11,451 nucleotides of DNA from a bacterium (GTDB lineage: Bacteria > Vulcanimicrobiota > Xenobia > Xenobiales > Xenobiaceae). Numbering within the stretch: position 1 is the stretch's first letter; every line of letters begins with the position of its first letter. Both the position numbers and the translations under genes were made by a program. Below the pieces are notes generated by a model, which saw only the letters and a program-made list of their open reading frames with translations, was not told where the DNA came from and did not search any database. Shown here piece after piece: positions 7,694 through 11,451 of this stretch. The stretch covers positions 1 through 11,451 of the forward strand of contig JAFSXO010000044.1 of NCBI GenBank assembly GCA_017444045.1, given 5' to 3'.

Positions 7694-10072
7694 TTATGAG
7701 CGCAGCTGGCCGTTAAGCTCGCGCTCGACCGCCTTGACGCAGCGGGTTACGGTCTTCTGAATCTCGGCATCGGTAAGCGTAGCGTCAAAGGACTGCAGCA
7801 CCAGCCTGAAGGCCAGGCTCTTCTTGCCCGCGCCCAGGGCCAGCGAGCGGAACACGTCAAAGCAGGTTACACTCTGCAGCAGCTTGCCGCAGCTCTTGCG
7901 CAGCACGGCCTCCACATCGCCGGCCAGCAGCTTCTCGTCGACGACGAAGGCCAGGTCGCGCTCGACGGCGGGCTGAGACGAGAACGGCTCAAAGTTAGCC
8001 ATCTCGTCCATGCCGCGCATGAGCTCCAGGTTGAACTCAGCGGCGATGATCGGGCTTTCCAAGCCCAGCTCGCTGAGCAGGCTGGGGTGAAGCTCGCCTA
8101 TCCAGCCCAGCACTGTGCCGTCGGGCAGCGTGATGTCAGCGCCGCGTCCGGGATGCAAAAATGGGCGGCAGCAGGGCCTGTACACAAATGTCTGGTGCAG
8201 AGAGGCCGCCATATGCTCGGTGATGCCCTTAAGCGCGAAGAAATCAGCGCCGGCATAGCTCAGGGCAATGCCTAAGTGGCGCTGCTCGTCAGCTGTACCG
8301 TCGGCCTTGGGAATATACACGCGGCTGATCTCGAAGATGCGCATGTCATCGTTGCGGTTGTTGTGGTTGCGCACGATAACCTCGCCCAGAGCGGGATACA
8401 GATAGGTGCGCAGACAGCGCTGCTCCTCGCTGAGCGGGTTCATAATGGTCAGCATGCCTTCGGGAACGCGGTATTTCGCTCCCAGCTCGCGGCTGTGCAG
8501 TGAGGGGGTAATGACCTCGGTAAGGCCCAGGCACACCGCCATAATGCGCATGAAGCCGTCGATATTGTCGCTGTCGGCTACGCTGTTGTGGCCATTGTCG
8601 GGAATGGTGTTGGGCAGATTGTCATAGCCGTAAAAGCGGGCGATCTCCTCGATCAGATCAACCTCTTCGCTTATGTCCTGGCGGTAGGAGGGCACGGTCA
8701 GGGTGAGCAGATCCTGGCTGGTCTCCTCGCAGCTGAAGCCCAGCGCTTCCAGATAGTGCAGAGCCTGCTCGCGGGGAATCTCCACGCCTAATACGGCGGC
8801 TACCCGCGAGGGGCGCAGGGTTACCCTGCGCGGTTCGGGAGCGGAGCAGCCCTGCTCTACGCATCCAGGTACGGCCCTTCCGGCGTATTTGGCCAGCAGA
8901 TAGGCCGCGCGGCGGCTGCCGAAGTCGGCTCTGGCAATATCCATTCCCTTTTCGAAGCGCTTCGAGGATTCCGTGCGCAGGCCTAAGCGCAGCGAGGCGC
9001 GCCGTATCGAGCCGCAGTCGAAGCTGGCCGATTCTAGCACCAGGCGCTTGGTAGACTCGGTAATCTCGCTGTTTAAGCCGCCCATTACGCCGGCGACGCC
9101 TATGATCTTTTCGGGATCGGCGATTACGATGGCGTTCTCCGGAAGCTCGCGCTGCTCGCCGTCGAGAGTGTCGAGCTTTTCGCCGGCCGCGGTGCGGCGC
9201 ACAATAATTTTATCCTGAGCCACGCGGTCGCGGTCAAAGGCGTGCAGGGGCTGGCCGGTTTCCAGCATGACGTAATTGGTGATGTCGACCACATTGTTTA
9301 CCCCGCGCATGCCGGCGGCCTCTAAGCGGCGCACCATCCAGCTCGGAGCCGGGGCTATCTGTACGTCGTCGATGTAGCGGGCGATATAGCGCGGGCAGGC
9401 TTCTGGGTCGCGGATGTCTACGCTGTCGGCGGAAACCGGGCAGGCACCGCCCTCATCCAGCGTTTCGGGCATGTGCAGAGGGCGCTCCAGCTTGGCGGCC
9501 AGCTCGCGGGCGATGCCCAGAATACTCAGCTGATCGGGACGGTTGGCGAACGATTCCAGCACCAGCACGTCCTCGCAGATGGGCAGCACTTCGGTGATAG
9601 GCCTGCCCAGAGGAATCTCGCTGCCCTCTGGAAGCTGTACCTGCAGGTCTAAGATGCCCTCGCGCAGCTCTTCGGGAACCTGCGCAATATCAAAGCCCAC
9701 GGAATCGGCTCCGCAGAACATGCCTTCGGACAGCACACCGCGCATTTTGCCCTTTTTAATTTTGGTACCGTCGGCCAGGACTGCCCCATGGACGGCCACT
9801 GCCGTGTACTGATCGGCGCGGGCGTTGAACGCCGCGGTGACGATCTGCAGAGTGCGGCCGCCGTCAAGCTCGACCTGGCACACGCGCAGCCTGTCGGCAT
9901 CGGGGTGCGGCTCAATTTTGGTTATCTTGCAGGTAAGGACATTCTGCACATCGGGACCCTGCCGCTCGACATTTTCGACCGGAATGCCAATCTGTTGCAG
10001 CAGCTCGGCCACCTGGTTAACATCTTCTTGCAAATCGACGTATTCTTTAAGCCAACTGTAAGGAACTAGCAT
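7694..10072 (-). CDS. pheT: Phenylalanine--tRNA ligase, beta subunit
   Basis: A 792-residue beta subunit of the alpha2-beta2 PheRS that charges tRNA-Phe in the cytoplasm. Domains in order: N-terminal part MLVPYSWLKEYVDL; the EMAP/OB-like tRNA-binding domain at about 39-150 (HPDADRLRVCQVELDGG at 56-72, KIKKGKMRGVLSEGMFC at 104-120); the B3/B4 editing domain at about 210-385 (GVAGVMGG at 325-332, LRTESSKRFEKG at 365-376); B5 at about 412-480 ending in EEIARFYGYDNLP (475-487); the catalytic-like core to about 690; and an FDX-ACB anticodon-binding domain at about 700-790 containing ERDLAFVVD. Length and order are standard. The ATG has AAGGTGG 7 nt upstream and starts 55 nt after the pheS stop, as expected for a pheST operon. 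In the tRNA-binding domain the usual VCGAPN stretch reads VTAAFN (78-83), a minor variation. Confidence 0.98.
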   Translation of the reverse strand: MLVPYSWLKEYVDLQEDVNQVAELLQQIGIPVENVERQGPDVQNVLTCKITKIEPHPDADRLRVCQVELDGGRTLQIVTAAFNARADQYTAVAVHGAVLADGTKIKKGKMRGVLSEGMFCGADSVGFDIAQVPEELREGILDLQVQLPEGSEIPLGRPITEVLPICEDVLVLESFANRPDQLSILGIARELAAKLERPLHMPETLDEGGACPVSADSVDIRDPEACPRYIARYIDDVQIAPAPSWMVRRLEAAGMRGVNNVVDITNYVMLETGQPLHAFDRDRVAQDKIIVRRTAAGEKLDTLDGEQRELPENAIVIADPEKIIGVAGVMGGLNSEITESTKRLVLESASFDCGSIRRASLRLGLRTESSKRFEKGMDIARADFGSRRAAYLLAKYAGRAVPGCVEQGCSAPEPRRVTLRPSRVAAVLGVEIPREQALHYLEALGFSCEETSQDLLTLTVPSYRQDISEEVDLIEEIARFYGYDNLPNTIPDNGHNSVADSDNIDGFMRIMAVCLGLTEVITPSLHSRELGAKYRVPEGMLTIMNPLSEEQRCLRTYLYPALGEVIVRNHNNRNDDMRIFEISRVYIPKADGTADEQRHLGIALSYAGADFFALKGITEHMAASLHQTFVYRPCCRPFLHPGRGADITLPDGTVLGWIGELHPSLLSELGLESPIIAAEFNLELMRGMDEMANFEPFSSQPAVERDLAFVVDEKLLAGDVEAVLRKSCGKLLQSVTCFDVFRSLALGAGKKSLAFRLVLQSFDATLTDAEIQKTVTRCVKAVERELNGQLRS

Positions 10073-10127
10073 TTGCTTACCACCTTAATTTTTCCTAACA
10101 CACATGAACATGCAGAGAGAACAGACC

Positions 10128-11153
10128 TTAGAACTGGCGCGAGAAGCGCTCGTCGCCTTCAAATAAAAGGCGTATATCGGCAATGCCGCAGCTGAGCATG
10201 GCTATGCGCTCTACTCCCATACCGAAGGCGAAGCCCGTGTAGACCTCGGGATCGTAGCCTACGCCCTTCAGCACTTTAGGGTGTACCATGCCGGCACCCA
10301 TGATCTCGATCCAGCCGCTGTTCTTGCACACGCGGCACCCTTTCCCGTCGCAGACAAAGCAGTCCACCATGACCTCGGCGGAAGGCTCGGTAAAAGGAAA
10401 ATATGAGGGATTGAAACGGGTCTTGCGCTGCGGGCCGGCCATGCGCCGAGCGAACAGGTCCAGGGTGCCCTTTAAATCGGAAAAGGTGACGTTTTTGTCG
10501 ACCAGCAGGCCTTCTACCTGGTGAAATTCCCAGAAGTGCGTGGAGTCTACGGCATCGCGGCGGTAGCATTTGCCGGGCACGATGACCCGCACCGGTGGCT
10601 CGTGCTTTTCCATAATGTGAACCTGCATAGGCGAAGTGTGGCTGCGCATCAGCAAGCCCTCGCGCAGGAAGAAGGAATCCCACATCTCGCGGCTGGGATG
10701 GTTGGCGGGAATGTTCAGAGCCTCAAAATTATAGTAATCGGTCTCGACCTCTGGTCCCTGGACGACGGCATAGCCCAGGCCCTTGAAGGTATCCTTTATG
10801 TGTTCCAGAGCCTGGTTGAGTATGTGAATGCGCCCCGGCTTCTGCCAGTGCCCAGGCATGGTCACATCTATGGTCTCTGACTGAAGACGGGCTTCCATAA
10901 CGGCAGCCTTGAGCTGCTGCATACGCTCGCTGATCAGGCCCTCTAGGTGTACCTTTACCTCGTTGGCCATACTGCCCACTTTGGGGCGCTCTTCTGCCGA
11001 TAAACCGCCCAAGCCGCGCAGGATAGCGCTAAGGCTGCCGTTTTTGCGGCTAAATATTTTTAGGCGCAGATCGTTTAGCTTGTCTGAGCCGGCCGCGCGG
11101 ATTTCCTCTTCCGCTTCGCGGCGCAATTGGGCCAACTGCTCTATAATAGACAT
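10128..11153 (-). CDS. pheS: Phenylalanine--tRNA ligase, alpha subunit
   Basis: The catalytic subunit of PheRS, 341 residues from the ATG at 11153 (N terminus MSIIEQLAQL). A helical coiled-coil arm covers about 1-85. The class II catalytic core follows, with HTSP (172-175), the motif 2 region YRRD...HFWEFHQVEG (197-215) and motif 3 GFAFGMGVER (307-316). A309 in that motif corresponds to the Ala lining the Phe pocket (A294 of E. coli). Four cysteines at 265, 268, 273 and 276 (CxxC-x4-CxxC) form the knuckle-like insert seen in many Bacillota-type PheS proteins. The start was chosen because GGAG lies 8 nt upstream. An upstream in-frame TTG at 11174 would add 7 residues but would place the ribosome site inside the coding region. 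First gene of the pheS-pheT-(unknown) unit. Confidence 0.98.
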   Translation of the reverse strand: MSIIEQLAQLRREAEEEIRAAGSDKLNDLRLKIFSRKNGSLSAILRGLGGLSAEERPKVGSMANEVKVHLEGLISERMQQLKAAVMEARLQSETIDVTMPGHWQKPGRIHILNQALEHIKDTFKGLGYAVVQGPEVETDYYNFEALNIPANHPSREMWDSFFLREGLLMRSHTSPMQVHIMEKHEPPVRVIVPGKCYRRDAVDSTHFWEFHQVEGLLVDKNVTFSDLKGTLDLFARRMAGPQRKTRFNPSYFPFTEPSAEVMVDCFVCDGKGCRVCKNSGWIEIMGAGMVHPKVLKGVGYDPEVYTGFAFGMGVERIAMLSCGIADIRLLFEGDERFSRQF

Positions 11154-11161
11154 GAAAGCAT

Positions 11162-11165
11162 CTCC
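11162..11165 (-). promoter_or_regulatory. Ribosome binding site that fixes the pheS start
   Basis: GGAG on the minus strand lies 8 nt before the ATG at 11153, an ideal spacing. The competing TTG at 11174 lies upstream of this site and has no comparable purine run in front of it, so the shorter PheS is preferred. Confidence 0.8.
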
Positions 11166-11214
11166 AGTATTCAATATAATCCAGCATAAGCCAATGTTGT
11201 TTAGTTAGTGTTTT

Positions 11215-11228
11215 GCGAACAGCTTCGC
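11215..11228. repeat. Short hairpin in the pheS leader
   Basis: GCGAA (11215-11219) and TTCGC (11224-11228) are perfectly complementary around a 4-nt loop. In the minus-strand transcript it lies 62 nt before the pheS ATG and is followed by AAAACAC rather than a U run, so it is not a terminator. It may be part of a larger leader fold. Confidence 0.5.
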
Positions 11229-11325
11229 GCTGCATCAGCTTCCGCTCCGGCACGGCTTTGCTTTGCTCAGATGTGCCCTGCGCGGAACTGGTTACGCGCT
11301 ATAGTCTGCAAACAGCAGCCACGAA

Positions 11326-11337
11326 TTGTACCTACAA
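11326..11337. promoter_or_regulatory. Small palindrome TTGTA-CC-TACAA upstream of pheS
   Basis: Five-base arms TTGTA and TACAA are separated by CC. On the minus strand the palindrome covers five bases of a TACAAT -10-like hexamer (11330-11325). The arrangement suits an operator over a promoter, but no convincing -35 hexamer accompanies it. Confidence 0.35.
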
Positions 11338-11451
11338 GGGCTTAACTAAATGCCATTGCAGCATAAGCTAGGTTAGAAATCTTTAAAACAAAATGTTATC
11401 TTCCACGCTTATGCGTTAAATCCTGGATTGTGGCGTCAAAATTGGTGGGAG

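Larger units (their letters stand above)
11182..11368 (+). repeat. 10-bp direct repeat CAGCATAAGC flanking the pheS leader
   Basis: CAGCATAAGC occurs at 11182-11191 and again at 11359-11368, 177 nt apart, in the same orientation. A third copy of the 8-bp core lies in reverse orientation at 11407-11414. The two direct copies bracket the likely leader of pheS. Their role is unknown; they could be paired operator sites. Confidence 0.6.
11154..11451. other. Untranslated region upstream of pheS
   Basis: About 300 nt to the window edge without a credible gene. I see no clear sigma-70 promoter: TTGACG (minus, 11439-11434) has no good -10 at 16-18 nt, and TACAAT (minus, 11330-11325) lacks a -35. No AGGGTGGNACCGCG T-box sequence was found, although pheST operons of Bacillota often carry one. 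Present are a TTGTA/TACAA palindrome, a GCGAA/TTCGC hairpin, two copies of CAGCATAAGC, and a third related 8-mer in the other orientation. The part nearest the window edge may belong to a neighbouring gene outside the window. Confidence 0.6.

Noticed and set aside
11154..11174. TTG start adding seven residues to PheS
   Set aside because: The GGAG site lies between the TTG and the ATG at 11153, at ideal distance from the ATG. PheS homologues start close to the MSIIEQL position.
11050..11253. Possible pheST leader peptide running into the pheS start, with a run of Trp and Tyr
   Set aside because: It starts at GTG without a clear ribosome site, has few Phe codons, overlaps pheS in another frame, and no attenuator hairpin with a U run follows.
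11443..11451. CTCCCACCA on the minus strand at the window edge, resembling a tRNA 3' end
   Set aside because: Only nine bases are visible and no T arm can be tested. Flanking sequence would settle it.

Overview
The window looks like an ordinary stretch of chromosome from a GC-rich bacterium. It has strong Shine-Dalgarno sites, AT-rich promoter gaps and short intergenic spaces. An RqcH/NFACT protein, a PheS carrying the CxxC...CxxC knuckle of the kind seen in Bacillus PheS, and exported or lipid-anchored proteins fit a Bacillota-like organism. A diderm class such as Negativicutes is possible, but this is a weak inference from remembered family features.

Layout from left to right. (1) A minus-strand carbohydrate block: a Sel1-repeat exported protein (2464-2979), a GlgX/isoamylase-type debranching enzyme (285-2393), and the first 21 codons of glycogen synthase glgA, cut by the left edge (1-64). 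The glgA start was found by reading the minus strand; it has its own near-consensus promoter. (2) A divergent intergenic region (2980-3285) with a good minus-strand promoter for the Sel1 gene and a perfect 14-bp tandem repeat. (3) A tight plus-strand operon: rqcH (3286-4974), a thioredoxin-fold lipoprotein overlapping it by 14 nt (4961-5569), and a membrane-anchored SGNH/GDSL-like protein 3 nt further on (5573-6658). (4) A convergent minus-strand operon: pheS (10128-11153), pheT (7694-10072), then an unrecognised Cys-containing exported protein (6680-7627). (5) A roughly 300-nt untranslated region upstream of pheS containing short repeats and palindromes but no T-box that I can see.

Functionally the window mixes glycogen metabolism, ribosome quality control, envelope proteins and phenylalanyl-tRNA synthesis. 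I see no phage, insertion sequence, CRISPR array, toxin-antitoxin pair or defence island. The points most worth checking are departures from family norms: an apparent secretion signal on a glycogen-debranching enzyme beside glgA; an RqcH whose residue 97, normally the Asp of the Asp-Arg pair, is Ala; a TlpA-like lipoprotein with no redox cysteines, co-transcribed with rqcH; and a terminator that appears to overlap the promoter of the next gene upstream of glgX.
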